Below are positions 53,045 through 64,000 of a DNA stretch of 64,000 nucleotides, piece after piece (position 1 is the stretch's first letter; the number at the start of each line of letters is the position of its first letter). Source of the DNA: Granulicella sibirica (GTDB lineage Bacteria; Acidobacteriota; Terriglobia; Terriglobales; Acidobacteriaceae); contig NZ_RDSM01000001.1 of NCBI RefSeq assembly GCF_004115155.1, positions 2,356,001 through 2,420,000 on the forward strand. Reading direction: 5' to 3'. The position numbers and the translations under genes were made by a program. Under the pieces are notes generated by a model. That model ran no database searches, was not told the origin of the DNA, and saw nothing but the letters and a program-made list of their open reading frames with translations.

Positions 53045-55447
53045 TTAAGGCGTTACGGTCAGGGTGATGGGGGTGACCTGGGCGGTGGTGGTGGGGGACT
53101 GCGAGGTGACCTCGATCTGGTAGGTTCCGGGGGCGAGATGGCCGGGGATCTGGCCCGTGCCGCATGCGGTGAGGGGAAGGACAAGGAGCGGGGCCAGGAC
53201 AAGGAGACAGACGAGCATCGGCTTGCTGCCGCGGTGCCTCGCGACGGCGAGCGTCAGAAGCGAGATGAGGCCCCATGGGAAGAGGCTCGAGACGAAGTTC
53301 GGGACGGCGTCTGTTTCGAGGGTGAGGTTGACCTGGGCCGACGCGCCTGGGGTGAGGGTCACGGTGGCGGGCGTGAAGGTGCAGGTGGCGGGCGCGGGCA
53401 GGTTGGCGCAGGCAAGGGTGACAGGGCCGGAGAAGCTGCCGAGGCTGGTGAGGGTCAGGGCCACTGCCGCGTGATGCTGGGTTTCGACGCTCACGGTTGG
53501 GCTGTTGGGATGGACGGCGTAGCCGTGGGCGCCGATGGTGAGGGTGAGGGCGTCGGCTGTGGGGAGGTTGACGGGGTCGAAGTTGGGTGTGCCGGGGTAG
53601 GCGGCGAGGATGAGATGCGTTCCCGAAGCCATTGCTGGCAGGGTGGCGGAGGTCTGGCCGCTTGCGTTGAGGGTCGTGGTGGTGATGAGAGTCGGGGCAG
53701 CAGGAGCGGGGAGGATTTCGAAGAACTGCACCTGGCCTGTGGGGACGCGGGTGGAGAGCGGAGCCTGGGCGTCGGCGGAGAGGGTGACCGACTGGGCGTT
53801 GTCGGCGGTTGAAGGAGTGACCGAGAAGGCGAGGAGCGTGGCTGCCGGGTGGACGGTCTGGAGCATGGAGGTCGTCGAAGGCGAGACGCTTGCGGAGCCG
53901 GAGAAGGTCGCCTGGAAGGCGTACGAGGCTGCCGGGAGGGTGCTGGTGGTGAAGCTGGCGTGGCCGGTGACGTCGACGGGGACGGTGGCGAGGGCCTGGG
54001 TCTGGGTGGCGAAGGTGATGGTGCCGGTGGGGGTCGTGCTTCCCGAGGTGGTGACCTGGGCGGTGAGGGTGATGGGCTGGAAGGCTTCAGATGCGAGTGG
54101 CGTTGCGTTCAAGACGGTTGAACTGGGGATGATGACGTGTGGGGCTGGATACTCGTAGGGGCCCAGATCGATGATGACCGTGGGCTGATCGGTGGCGTTC
54201 TGGAGGCGGGGTGTGCGGTCGAGATCCTGCGCCGGGAGGGGTGAGATGCCGTCGGCCCCGGAGTCCACGGCGGGCGATTGCAGGTGGACGTGGTAGTCGG
54301 GCGTGGAGGGGTCGCGGTCCAGAAACATGGGGTCAGCGAGGTGGTTTGCGCCGGAGTCGAGACACGTGCTCGAGAGGATGAGGCCCTGCGTGTTGTGCAG
54401 GAGGTTGTGGTGAAAGGACTGCGCGGGCATCGAGACGGAGCATTGCAGAGCAGGGATTGCGGAGGAGCTTGCGAGGATGTTGTTGGCGAGGACGACCTGC
54501 GAGGGGAGGGTGCCTGCGGCTAGCGTGAGTTCGCCGGGAGTGCCGGTGCAGGTCGTGCCGCTGTGGTCGTCGGCGATGGTGTTGTTGAGGAGTTGCACTT
54601 CGAGGTGCGGCGCCGTGGTCGAGGTTGGGTCATTCAGGATTGAAAGGGCGAGTCCGCCCGCTCCGCATGCGGTGGTGTTGCCGTAGACGAGGTTCTGCTC
54701 GATCAGGGTGGGCGCGGTGCCGGTCGGGGTGGGTTCGGCGTAGATCTGGATGGCTCCGGGGGCGTTGCCGGGCGTGGTGTTGAAGCGGATGGTGTTGCCC
54801 TGGAGCATGGCGCGGGCGGCGAGGAGCGTGATGCCCCCGGCGTTGGGCTGGAGGGTGCTTGCGGTGAGGTCGTTGTGCTCGATGGTGTTGCCGAGGAGGG
54901 TGGGGACGAGGGTGGGGTCGGCCGGATTGCCGGTGAGGACGATAGGTGCGGTGGCCTGGGTGGAGCAGGAGGCGTCTGGCTGGGTGAGAGTGATCTGGTT
55001 CGACTGGAGGAGCGGGGCGGAGGCGGTGGCGTCGACGGCGGCGCAGAGGTTGCCGGTGAAGACGTTGTTGAGGAGTGTCGGCGAGGCGGACTGGAGGGAG
55101 ACGCCGGCGCCGTGGATGCCTGAGTTGGGTGCGGGCGCGCCGTTGCGGATGGTGAAGCCGTTGAGGGTGGTGGCGCGGGTTTCGTTGGTGAGGAACGAGA
55201 CGGTGGGGGCGAGGCGGCGGCCGTCGAGGATGGTGACGGAGGGGCCCTGGGCGCTCTGGAGGGTGATGGCCTTGCCGTGGAGGTCTAGGTTCTCGTAGTA
55301 GGTGCCGGGGGCGACGAGGACGGTGTCGCCGGTGGACGAGGCGTCGATGGCGGACTGGATGGTGGGGATGCCGGCGGGGACGTGAAGGGTGTGCTGGGCC
55401 GTGGCGGATGCGGCGAAGAGCACGAAGATTATGAGGGAGAGACGCAC
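53045..55447 (-). CDS. Exported right-handed beta-helix protein with Ig-like repeats
   Basis: 800 residues. Signal peptide MRLSLIIFVLFAASATAQ. Residues ~20-440 are a parallel beta-helix (pectate-lyase-like), opening with HVPAGIPTIQSAIDASSTGDTVLVAPGTY and continuing with repeated LxxNxI turns. Two Big_3-type Ig-like repeats follow (residues ~445-530 and ~540-640: GTITFATQTQALATVPVDVTG and TGQVQFF...). Near 720-755 a hydrophobic hairpin (FPWGLISLLTLAVARHRG, then VCLLVLAPLLVLPLTACGTG) is inserted before a last GTYQIEVTSQS strand pair. It was probably designed for surface attachment, but its ligand or enzymatic activity is unknown. Confidence 0.78.
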   Translation of the reverse strand: MRLSLIIFVLFAASATAQHTLHVPAGIPTIQSAIDASSTGDTVLVAPGTYYENLDLHGKAITLQSAQGPSVTILDGRRLAPTVSFLTNETRATTLNGFTIRNGAPAPNSGIHGAGVSLQSASPTLLNNVFTGNLCAAVDATASAPLLQSNQITLTQPDASCSTQATAPIVLTGNPADPTLVPTLLGNTIEHNDLTASTLQPNAGGITLLAARAMLQGNTIRFNTTPGNAPGAIQIYAEPTPTGTAPTLIEQNLVYGNTTACGAGGLALSILNDPTSTTAPHLEVQLLNNTIADDHSGTTCTGTPGELTLAAGTLPSQVVLANNILASSSAIPALQCSVSMPAQSFHHNLLHNTQGLILSSTCLDSGANHLADPMFLDRDPSTPDYHVHLQSPAVDSGADGISPLPAQDLDRTPRLQNATDQPTVIIDLGPYEYPAPHVIIPSSTVLNATPLASEAFQPITLTAQVTTSGSTTPTGTITFATQTQALATVPVDVTGHASFTTSTLPAASYAFQATFSGSASVSPSTTSMLQTVHPAATLLAFSVTPSTADNAQSVTLSADAQAPLSTRVPTGQVQFFEILPAPAAPTLITTTTLNASGQTSATLPAMASGTHLILAAYPGTPNFDPVNLPTADALTLTIGAHGYAVHPNSPTVSVETQHHAAVALTLTSLGSFSGPVTLACANLPAPATCTFTPATVTLTPGASAQVNLTLETDAVPNFVSSLFPWGLISLLTLAVARHRGSKPMLVCLLVLAPLLVLPLTACGTGQIPGHLAPGTYQIEVTSQSPTTTAQVTPITLTVTP

Positions 55448-55589
55448 GGGCCGCCAACGGTCGAGAGAGTAGGACTGCTGGAGGCGATATCGGCAATTTT
55501 CTTCGGTTTAAGTAGGGTCGGGCGAACGACGGAGCTACGTCGTTTGGGGTAGAGATGCTCTTTCGGGAAGCGCCGCGGGGCTTGGAGCG

Positions 55590-57014
55590 TTAGTTGCCGA
55601 AGGCGATCTGGCTGAGGAGGACGGCGTTCAGGATGAGGATGATACTGATCGAGGTCCATCCAGCGACGCGGGTGCGGAGGGCGCTGGCGAAGTCGCCCAT
55701 GACGGCGGGGCGGTTGGTCAGGAGGAGCAGGGGGATGAGCGCGAAGGGAAGAGCGAAGCTCAGGACGACCTGGGAGAGGATAAGGATCTTCAGCGGGTCG
55801 AGGCCGACCGCGATGACGATGAGCGCCGGGATGATGGTGATGAGGCGGCGGAGGAAGATCGGGAATTTGATTGAGAGGAAGCCCTCGATGATGACCTGTC
55901 CGGCCATGACGCCGACGGTCGAGGACGAGAGGCCGGAGCAGAGGAGGGCCACGGCGAAGACGGTGGCGGCGGCTGGCCCAAGGAGCGGGCCGAGGGTTTG
56001 GTAGGCGCGCTCGACGTCGGTGACAGGGCTGCCGAGGTGGGTGAAGGCGACTGCCGCGACGACAATCATCGCGGAGTTGATGAGCCAGGCACCGTTCATG
56101 GCGACGAAGACGTCGATGAGTTCGAAGCGAAGATAGCGGCGGCGGATGCGGAAGCCGGGGAGACGGCGTGGTGGCGGCTCTTCGCCGTGCATCTGCTTCG
56201 GAAACTGCGTGACGAGGCTGTGCAGGCGCGGCTGGACGAGGGCCGAGTGGAGATAGACGACGTGCGGCATCACGGTCGCGCCGAGCATGGCGACGGCGAG
56301 GTAGATGCTCTGGTGGAAGCTGGCGGAGGAGGCGGTGTCGAGGCTGGGGATGAGGACGTGGAAGGCGACGGCGTGCCAGTCGGGGTGGACGAGAAAGACC
56401 TCGAAGCCGTAGCAGAGGCCGATGATGCCGACGAACGCCATGATGCCTGCCTCAAGCCAGCGGAATCCGGCGAGGTCGAGCGCGAGGATGGCGAAGACGA
56501 GGACAGAGGTGATGAGACCGGCGATGAAGAGTGTTTCGGTGCGGCCGAGGCCGTGGGCCAGGAGCGGGGGGCCAAAGAGGAGATAGAAGCCGAGCGCGGC
56601 TCCGAGGAACTCGGCGAGGTCGGTGGCGATGGCGGCGATTTCGGCGGCGAGCCAGAGGCTGATGACGGTTGTGCGGGAGAAGTGCTTGCGACAGTTCTGC
56701 GGGAGGGTAAGGCCGGTGACGATGCCGAGCTTGGCCGAGAGGTACTGGATGAGGATGGCCATGGCATTTGACCAGAGAAGCACCCAGAGAAGGCGATAGC
56801 CGAAGCGAGAGCCGCCTTCGATGTTGGTGGCGAAGTTGCCGGGGTCGATGTAGGCGACGGAGGCGACGAAGGCGGGGCCGAAGTAGCTCCAGAGCTCTGT
56901 GCGGCGAAAGCGAAAGTAGGGACGCTTTGGGCTGGCGGGTTCTCCAGCAGCGGCCGCTGTGGCCGGTGAGGTTGAGAGAGGCTCGGGAGTATAGGGAGGG
57001 TGAGCGGACTCCAT
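55590..57014 (-). CDS. Nramp-family divalent metal (Mn/Fe) transporter
   Basis: 474 residues with 11 predicted TM helices. The TM1 metal-binding motif is VAYIDPGNFATNIEGG (the DPGN signature) and TM6 has GATVMPHVVYLHSA (MPH). These define proton-coupled Mn2+/Fe2+ import. The ~35-residue N-terminus is Pro/Ala-rich. On the minus strand a TATACT (57028-57023) sits only 8 bp before the ATG, so the leader is very short; I see no good -35 or MntR/Fur site. The transported ion is inferred from family. Confidence 0.92.
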   Translation of the reverse strand: MESAHPPYTPEPLSTSPATAAAAGEPASPKRPYFRFRRTELWSYFGPAFVASVAYIDPGNFATNIEGGSRFGYRLLWVLLWSNAMAILIQYLSAKLGIVTGLTLPQNCRKHFSRTTVISLWLAAEIAAIATDLAEFLGAALGFYLLFGPPLLAHGLGRTETLFIAGLITSVLVFAILALDLAGFRWLEAGIMAFVGIIGLCYGFEVFLVHPDWHAVAFHVLIPSLDTASSASFHQSIYLAVAMLGATVMPHVVYLHSALVQPRLHSLVTQFPKQMHGEEPPPRRLPGFRIRRRYLRFELIDVFVAMNGAWLINSAMIVVAAVAFTHLGSPVTDVERAYQTLGPLLGPAAATVFAVALLCSGLSSSTVGVMAGQVIIEGFLSIKFPIFLRRLITIIPALIVIAVGLDPLKILILSQVVLSFALPFALIPLLLLTNRPAVMGDFASALRTRVAGWTSISIILILNAVLLSQIAFGN

Positions 57015-57050
57015 CTTATTTGAGTATAGGAGCTTAGCTGGGGCGGGAGG

Positions 57051-58019
57051 TTACGGAGCAGCTTCCGGCGGCGGTTTTCGTTCGAGATGCTGATGCATGA
57101 GGCTGAGGGCTTCGGTATAGGTTGCCGGATCGTCGCCGAAGGATGGGAGCCAGTGGAAGGCAGGTTCCTTGCGGAACCAGGTGGCCTGGCGCTTGGCGTA
57201 GTTGCGATGGCCCTGCTGGGCCAGGGCAATCGCCTCGGGTGGGGTGAGCTTTCCTTCCAGGACGGCGGTGGCTTCAGCGTATCCGAGGCTGGTGAAGGGG
57301 CGCTGTGGGCCGTATTTGCCGATCAGATTGCGCGTTTCCTCGATGAGGCCGCCTTCGTTTTCGGACGAGAACATGCGAGCGGCGCGTTGGTTGATGCGGG
57401 CGTAGAGCGCCGGGCGCGGGGGCTGGAGGCCGAGGCGGAGAATACGGTAGCCGGTGAGGGCGTCACGGCCTTTTTGCCACTGCTCGGTGAGGGGTTGGCG
57501 GGCGGCAAGAGAGACTTCGATGGCGCGGACGAGTTTGGGCAGATCGTTCGGGTGGATGAGGGCGGCGGCGGCGGGGTCGAGGCGGGTGAGGACGCGGTGA
57601 AGGTGCGGTGAGGTGCGGGTGCGGAGGCGTTCGCGGAGGGCGGGTTGCTGTGGCGGCGCAGGGAAGAGGCCGTCGAGCAGGGCGCGGAGGTAGAGGCCGG
57701 TTCCTCCGGCGATGATGGGGAGGCGATTGCGGGAACGAATGGCTTCGAGGGCCTCACGGGCGTGGCGGGCGAAGTCTCCGGCGGTGAAGGGCTCAGTCGG
57801 GGGGACTACGTCGATGAGGTGGTGGGGGATGCGGGCGCGGTCGGCGCGGGAGGGCTTTGCGGTGCCGATCTCCATATCGCGGTAGACGGCGACCGAGTCG
57901 CAGGAGATGATCTCGGCGTCGAAGTGCTCGGCGAGGCGAAGGGCGAGGCCGGACTTGCCGCTTGCGGTCGGGCCGGCGAGGACGATGAGTGGGAGTTCTG
58001 GCTCTACCAAAGCCGCCAC
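57051..58019 (-). CDS. miaA: tRNA dimethylallyltransferase
   Basis: 322 residues from GTG 58019 (or 319 from TTG 58010). P-loop GPTASGKSGLAL, DSVAVYRDMEIGTAKPS, the substrate-tRNA binding GGTGLYLRALLDGL, and C-terminal QGHRNYAKRQATWFRKE are all characteristic. It adds dimethylallyl to A37 of tRNAs reading UNN codons. No ATG precedes the P-loop in frame at a sensible distance, so the start must be GTG or TTG; both lie inside the preceding small gene, which ends at 58004. That overlap suggests translational coupling. Confidence 0.93.
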   Translation of the reverse strand: MAALVEPELPLIVLAGPTASGKSGLALRLAEHFDAEIISCDSVAVYRDMEIGTAKPSRADRARIPHHLIDVVPPTEPFTAGDFARHAREALEAIRSRNRLPIIAGGTGLYLRALLDGLFPAPPQQPALRERLRTRTSPHLHRVLTRLDPAAAALIHPNDLPKLVRAIEVSLAARQPLTEQWQKGRDALTGYRILRLGLQPPRPALYARINQRAARMFSSENEGGLIEETRNLIGKYGPQRPFTSLGYAEATAVLEGKLTPPEAIALAQQGHRNYAKRQATWFRKEPAFHWLPSFGDDPATYTEALSLMHQHLERKPPPEAAP

Positions 58020-58180
58020 CAGCCCAGGGTGAAAACGCGGGGGACGCCTGCGCGCAGGATGCTCGCGACGAGGATCACGAAGGCGAGGACGAGAAGACCG
58101 CGAACCTGGCGCCGGCGCTCTGCCGCGAGGGCCAGGTGACGAGTCTTCAAAGGGTCGCGCTTTTTGGACGGCAGAGGCAT
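58004..58180 (-). CDS. Small single-span membrane protein (58 residues)
   Basis: ATG 58180 to TAG 58006-58004. A basic N-terminus (PSKKRDPLKTRHLALAAERRRQ) is followed by one hydrophobic helix (VRGLLVLAFVILVASIL, ~27-42), a short loop and the aromatic C-terminus TLGWWRLW. Codon third positions are G/C-rich, as in neighbours. The positive-inside rule predicts N-in, C-out. It overlaps the start of miaA by 7-16 bp and lies 33 bp downstream of tonB, so tonB, this gene and miaA look like one operon. I do not recognise the family. Confidence 0.7.
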   Translation of the reverse strand: MPLPSKKRDPLKTRHLALAAERRRQVRGLLVLAFVILVASILRAGVPRVFTLGWWRLW

Positions 58181-58212
58181 CGGGCTCTGGGAGTGCGGGG
58201 GGAGAGCCCAGT

Positions 58213-59301
58213 TTACTCGGACGTCTTATTGACGAGGTAGTGGATGCGGAGTTCCAGGTTCGGGCCTTTGAAATCGGCAGGGAGCGGCGGGAACTGGCCA
58301 ACGCCGGTGATCGAGCCCCAGGCAGCGCGGTTGAGGGCATCGTCGTGGGTGGAACCCTCGAGGCGCATGCCGCCGATGCGGCCGTCGGGGAGGATGGAGA
58401 AGCGTATCTGCGTGACGCCGGCTTTGTTGAGCGGCGGGCGGGCTTCCTCGGGGATGAGCGGGAGCCAGGTGTTCTTGATCTCGCGGAGGATGCGGGTGAG
58501 GTACGGGCCGAAGTCGACGCCTTCGGTGTCGGAGAGGACATCCACACCGGTGTTCAGACCGCCATGCGAGCCCTGCGACGAGTGGTCGTAGTCGGCTCCG
58601 CTGCCTCCGCCCTGGAGACCGCTGCGGGCCGCCTGCTGGACGGCGTTTCCGGCGCTCTGGCTGTTGTTGAAGTTCGGCTTGATGTTGGGTCGCGGGGCGT
58701 CAACCATGGCCGTCTGGGGGCTCTGGGCAGGGTGCTGCGGCAGTGGCGTGGGAGCGGGTTGCTGCTGGGCCTGCTGAGGCGCGGGCTGTTGCTGGGGTTG
58801 CGGGGCGGCAGGAAGAGGTGAAGTCGTCGGAGCCGCCGGGCCGCGCATGCTCTTGAGCTGCTGCAGGGTCTTCTTATCGAGGGTTGGCTTGACCGTCTGG
58901 GCGGTGTGGGCTTTCTCGGCGATCTTGTCGGTCGGCTTGTGCTGGAGCTGCCTTGCGACATCAGGGGGCATGTCGAGGTAGGTCAGCTCTTTCTGCTGCT
59001 CGCGCAGGGCATCACCGGGGTTGATGACTCGCGGCTGGTGGAACAGGACCTGCGGGCCGTAGAAGAGGAACCAGGCCACGGCGATGTAGACGAAGAGCGA
59101 GATGTAGATCGACTCGCGAAAGCGCGATTTTGCGCGTTCGTCGTCAAGCGCGTCGATGAGGTGGATGATCTCGTGCTCTTCAAGTTCTCCGTAGCGGCCA
59201 GTACGAACCTTGACAGGACCTTTGGAGGAGTCAGCGAGGTCTTCGCCCTCGGGGGAGCGGTCGGGCGGAGCCGGGTTGGGCGGTGTCTCGAGCGTAGGCA
59301 T
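58213..59301 (-). CDS. TonB-family energy transducer
   Basis: 362 residues. Cytoplasmic N-terminus of ~63 residues (longer than classic TonB), one TM helix at ~64-83 (SIYISLFVYIAVAWFLFYG), then a Pro/Gln-rich periplasmic linker (several QQQP runs, residues ~155-200), and the C-terminal TonB domain from about 270 (VDFGPYLTRILREIKNTWLPLIPEEARPP...GVTQIRFSILPDGRIGGMRLEGSTHDDALNRAA). It couples the proton-motive force to outer-membrane receptors, two of which are encoded in this window. exbB/exbD are not adjacent. TonB may also have a different partner because of the unusual N-terminus. Confidence 0.88.
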   Translation of the reverse strand: MPTLETPPNPAPPDRSPEGEDLADSSKGPVKVRTGRYGELEEHEIIHLIDALDDERAKSRFRESIYISLFVYIAVAWFLFYGPQVLFHQPRVINPGDALREQQKELTYLDMPPDVARQLQHKPTDKIAEKAHTAQTVKPTLDKKTLQQLKSMRGPAAPTTSPLPAAPQPQQQPAPQQAQQQPAPTPLPQHPAQSPQTAMVDAPRPNIKPNFNNSQSAGNAVQQAARSGLQGGGSGADYDHSSQGSHGGLNTGVDVLSDTEGVDFGPYLTRILREIKNTWLPLIPEEARPPLNKAGVTQIRFSILPDGRIGGMRLEGSTHDDALNRAAWGSITGVGQFPPLPADFKGPNLELRIHYLVNKTSE

Positions 59302-59527
59302 CTGCGTCAGGGTGTGACGTTCTCCGGAGCGTAAAGGTCTCCGTCCGGGGGTGGGGCTAGTAGTTTCTGATGCCGAAAAGCTCTTGTGCTTCGCAGGCCT
59401 TCAAGACTCAGACCCGTCTTCAGGGAGAAAAGTTACGGCTGCCTATAATTTTCTCATCTTTTCCCCTCCTGCCGCATCGCGATCTGGTGTCGCTGGAAGT
59501 ACGTTCGACGACCGGTAGGATGAAGGT

Positions 59528-59923
59528 ATGGAGATCAAACGGATTGGCTCGCAACCCTCGGGCAAAGGCCCGGCAGACTGGTTTACCGGGACTGTACGGA
59601 TAGACCCGCTGTTTCAGGCCCCCGACCCGGCGCTCGTGGCTGGGGCAAGCGTGACGTTCGAGCCCGGAGCGCGCACGGCGTGGCATACCCATCCTCTTGG
59701 GCAGACGCTGATCGTGACCGCGGGCTGCGGATGGGCGCAGCGGGAGGGTGGGCCGGTCGAGGAGATTCATCCCGGGGATGTTGTCTGGTTTTCGCCGGGC
59801 GAGAAGCACTGGCATGGGGCTTCGCCGACGACTGGTATGACGCATATTGCGATTCAGGAGAGGCTGGACGGCAAGGTTGTCGACTGGTTGGAGCACGTGA
59901 CCGACGAGCAGTACAAGCGCTGA
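59528..59923 (+). CDS. Cupin-domain protein
   Basis: 131 residues, single cupin barrel. Motif 1 is [22 protein letters not shown] (metal ligands H53, H55 and Q59-type position); motif 2 is [18 protein letters not shown] with the last histidines. It resembles the small (R)-mandelonitrile-lyase/carboxymuconolactone-decarboxylase-associated cupins. AAGGT precedes the ATG. Its neighbour in the same direction 17 bp downstream is the MogA/MoaB gene. The reaction is unknown. Confidence 0.85.
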   Translation: MEIKRIGSQPSGKGPADWFTGTVRIDPLFQAPDPALVAGASVTFEPGARTAWHTHPLGQTLIVTAGCGWAQREGGPVEEIHPGDVVWFSPGEKHWHGASPTTGMTHIAIQERLDGKVVDWLEHVTDEQYKR

Positions 59924-59940
59924 GTCTCGTACACTAGCGC

Positions 59941-60510
59941 GTGATGATGAGTCCGCGAAGCTTTCGAGAGGATACCCGCGCGGTTGTGCTGACGATCAGC
60001 GATGGCTGCACGGCCGGGACGCAGGTGGACCGCTCCGGGCCGGTGGTGACCGAGATGCTTCGCGGCGCGGGGGTGCGGGATCTTGCCGCTGAGATCCTTC
60101 CGGACGACCTGGAGCTGATTGCGGCGGCGTTGCGCCTGCACGCGGCGAGCGTGGATCTGATCGTTACGACCGGCGGGACGGGAATCGCGCCACGGGATGT
60201 GACGCCGGAGGCGACCCGGATGGTCTGCGACCGGATTATCGAGGGTTTCGCCGAGAGGATGCGCGCGGTGAGCTTCGCCGAGACGCCGATGGCTCCGCTG
60301 AGCCGCTCGGTATGCGGGACCATTGCGCGGCCTGGCGGAAATATCGAGGGCAGCACGATCGTCGTCAACCTGCCGGGCAGCCCGGCGGGGGCGAGGACCT
60401 GCCTGGGCGCGGTTCTTGGGCTTCTGCCGCATGCGCTCGACCTTCTGGCGGGCCGGACTGTTCATGGTCCTGCGACGGCTGACAGGGTAAACTCAGAGGA
60501 ACCCCTGTGA
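59941..60510 (+). CDS. MogA/MoaB-family molybdopterin adenylyltransferase-like protein
   Basis: 189 residues (GTG 59941, or ATG 59944/59947). The MoCF-binding fold is shown by VVLTISDGCTAG at the N-terminus, the DDLELIAAALR region, IVTTGGTGIAPRDVTPEAT (GGTG loop) and the proline-glycine VVNLPGSPAG. It should activate molybdopterin by AMP transfer or bind it during Mo cofactor synthesis. No other moa/moe genes are close. The stop overlaps the next gene's GTG (GTGA, 60507-60510). Confidence 0.88.
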   Translation: MMMSPRSFREDTRAVVLTISDGCTAGTQVDRSGPVVTEMLRGAGVRDLAAEILPDDLELIAAALRLHAASVDLIVTTGGTGIAPRDVTPEATRMVCDRIIEGFAERMRAVSFAETPMAPLSRSVCGTIARPGGNIEGSTIVVNLPGSPAGARTCLGAVLGLLPHALDLLAGRTVHGPATADRVNSEEPL

Positions 60511-61196
60511 TCCTCTCTACACTTTTGTCTCCCGCCAGTCTGTTTCACAAATTCAACCTTGCTCTCCTGGCCTTCCTGAAGCCGTTTGGTGTTTGGGGCC
60601 TGGGCGGCCTGGCGCTGCTGGATTCGTCGTCGATTCCGATGCCAATCGATGCACTGGTGATCGATTACGTCGTGCAGGATCATGCGCGATTCGTCCTCTA
60701 CTGCCTGATGGCGGCGCTTGGGTCGGCGGTAGGCAGCATGGTGCCGTATTACCTTGGGCGGGCCGGCGGAGAGCTGATTCTCCTGAAGCGGATCAATCGG
60801 ACGCGCTATGAGAAGCTACGCGACCGCTTCGAGAAGCAAGAGTTCCTGGCGATCATGGTGCCGGCGATGATGCCTCCGCCGATGCCGGTGAAGCTGTTCG
60901 AAATTGCTGCGGGTGTCTTCGAGATGAAGCCGCTGACATATTTTCTGGCCATCCTGATCGGCAAGTTCCTGCGGTTCCTGGTGGAGACGCTCATTACGGT
61001 CATTTACGGGCGGACGCTGTTGGCGACGGTGATGCAAACGTTCCGGCAGCACTCCGGCATCATGATCGCCGTGGTGGGCGTCGTCGTGATTCTGCTCGCG
61101 CTGTTCGTCGTGCGGCGGCTGTTCGACCGGCGGCGCGGGACGAAGTTCCCGATGGAAGAAGCCGAAGACTCCTTGAGCGCGCCAGGGGAGGAGTAG
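60507..61196 (+). CDS. DedA/SNARE-associated-type (VTT domain) membrane protein
   Basis: 229 residues from GTG 60507, with AGAGG upstream and a 4-bp overlap with the MogA/MoaB gene. VTT-fold features: LDSSSIPMPIDALVID, then AALGSAVGSMVPYYLGRAGGELIL (the GxxxG...YxxGRxxG box), and PAMMPPPMPVKLFEIAAGVF, followed by the C-terminal TM pair. Members are proposed undecaprenyl-phosphate or lipid scramblases. The C-terminal ~35 residues are charged and cytoplasmic. Confidence 0.85.
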   Translation: MILSTLLSPASLFHKFNLALLAFLKPFGVWGLGGLALLDSSSIPMPIDALVIDYVVQDHARFVLYCLMAALGSAVGSMVPYYLGRAGGELILLKRINRTRYEKLRDRFEKQEFLAIMVPAMMPPPMPVKLFEIAAGVFEMKPLTYFLAILIGKFLRFLVETLITVIYGRTLLATVMQTFRQHSGIMIAVVGVVVILLALFVVRRLFDRRRGTKFPMEEAEDSLSAPGEE

Positions 61197-61230
61197 TCTT
61201 CTTGAGGCTCGACACAGGAGGGGTTCGCTG

Positions 61231-61493
61231 ATGGCTGGATGTGGTCCGCAGAGGTTTACCGGGGTGGGACCGGCGGAGCTGGCGTGTTTGAAGGCGAAGG
61301 GTGCGTCGGCGGGTGTGCCGATCTCGGGCAATGATGGGCAGGCGACGACGATGGGCGTCACCGTGCGGTGGCACTATGACGAGGCGGCTGAGGTACTCGC
61401 GCTGGAGTGTACGGACGCCCCGTTCTTCGTGCCGTGCAGCACGATCACGGACAGGATCAAGCAGCTTGTCGATGGCTGCATGACGCAAAGCGG

Positions 61494-61497
<4 letters not shown>
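61231..61497 (+). CDS. Conserved-looking hypothetical protein (88 residues)
   Basis: Good Shine-Dalgarno AGGAGG precedes ATG 61231. The product is small, soluble and carries five cysteines (C4, C19, C60, C69, C83) without a CxxC pattern; the C-terminal half has VRWHYDEAAEVLALECTDAPFF and CSTITDRIKQLVDGC. I do not know the family. It overlaps the convergent gene by 4 bp at the 3' end. It could be in an operon with the DedA gene, which ends 34 bp upstream. Confidence 0.6.

Positions 61498-64000
<2,503 letters not shown>

Overview
This window looks like chromosomal DNA of an Acidobacteriota species, most likely class Terriglobia (Acidobacteriaceae; Granulicella/Edaphobacter/Terriglobus-like). 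The evidence is a GC-rich genome with a giant Oar-type TonB-dependent receptor, two tandem 'ADOP' orphan MacB/FtsX permeases with the acidobacterial N-terminal prefix, three PadR regulators each overlapping a membrane-protein gene by ATGA, and a beta-helix protein with Terriglobia-style Ig repeats. The genus call is an inference from gene content only. There are no tRNA, rRNA, phage, IS or CRISPR features that I can see.

Layout. 1-4.9 kb: housekeeping genes (hisS, gamma carbonic anhydrase, rpsU, a zinc-ribbon protein, an MBL hydrolase, the rplU-rpmA operon). 4.85-9.2 kb: a long intergenic region with one copy of a dispersed structured element, then the Oar-like receptor. 9.3-18.9 kb: PadR/membrane-protein pair, an epimerase plus GT-C glycosyltransferase pair, and a padR-ADOP-ADOP operon with twin 21-bp operators. 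19-25.2 kb: an orphan chemoreceptor behind a FliA-like promoter, an M19 dipeptidase, and an ABC exporter divergent from a third PadR. 25.3-35.4 kb: PadR with an ADOP-like membrane protein ending in a Cys/His domain, then a three-gene RND efflux operon (adaptor plus two pumps). 35.7-43.5 kb: HAD-UbiA fusion, pheS, a catalase-like gene, a pheT that lacks the EMAP-II-like domain, and a Pit phosphate transporter. 43.5-49.1 kb: msrA, an RsuA/RluB pseudouridine synthase, the second dispersed-element copy, a MarR/substrate-binding-like divergent pair, an unusually expanded scpB, and a frameshifted STAS gene. 49.2-53 kb: a siderophore receptor behind a long structured leader, followed by a YbiX/PiuC-type dioxygenase. 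53-64 kb: beta-helix protein, Nramp transporter, miaA overlapping a 58-residue membrane protein, TonB, cupin, MogA/MoaB, DedA, a small hypothetical, a membrane metal-dependent hydrolase, and the 5' part of ligA.

How the parts fit. Two kinds of TonB-dependent receptor and one TonB protein share the window. Iron acquisition is represented by the Fiu-like receptor, the PiuC-like dioxygenase and the Nramp transporter. PadR-controlled membrane modules recur three times with the same stop/start overlap, and two of the PadR genes plus the MarR gene have -10 boxes so close to the ATG that their mRNAs should be leaderless.

The items most likely to be undescribed are the ~128-bp structured intergenic element present twice, the ~335-nt structured leader of the siderophore receptor gene, the PadR-coupled membrane protein with a C-terminal Cys/His domain, and the 58-residue protein ending in GWWRLW. 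None of these was checked against a database.
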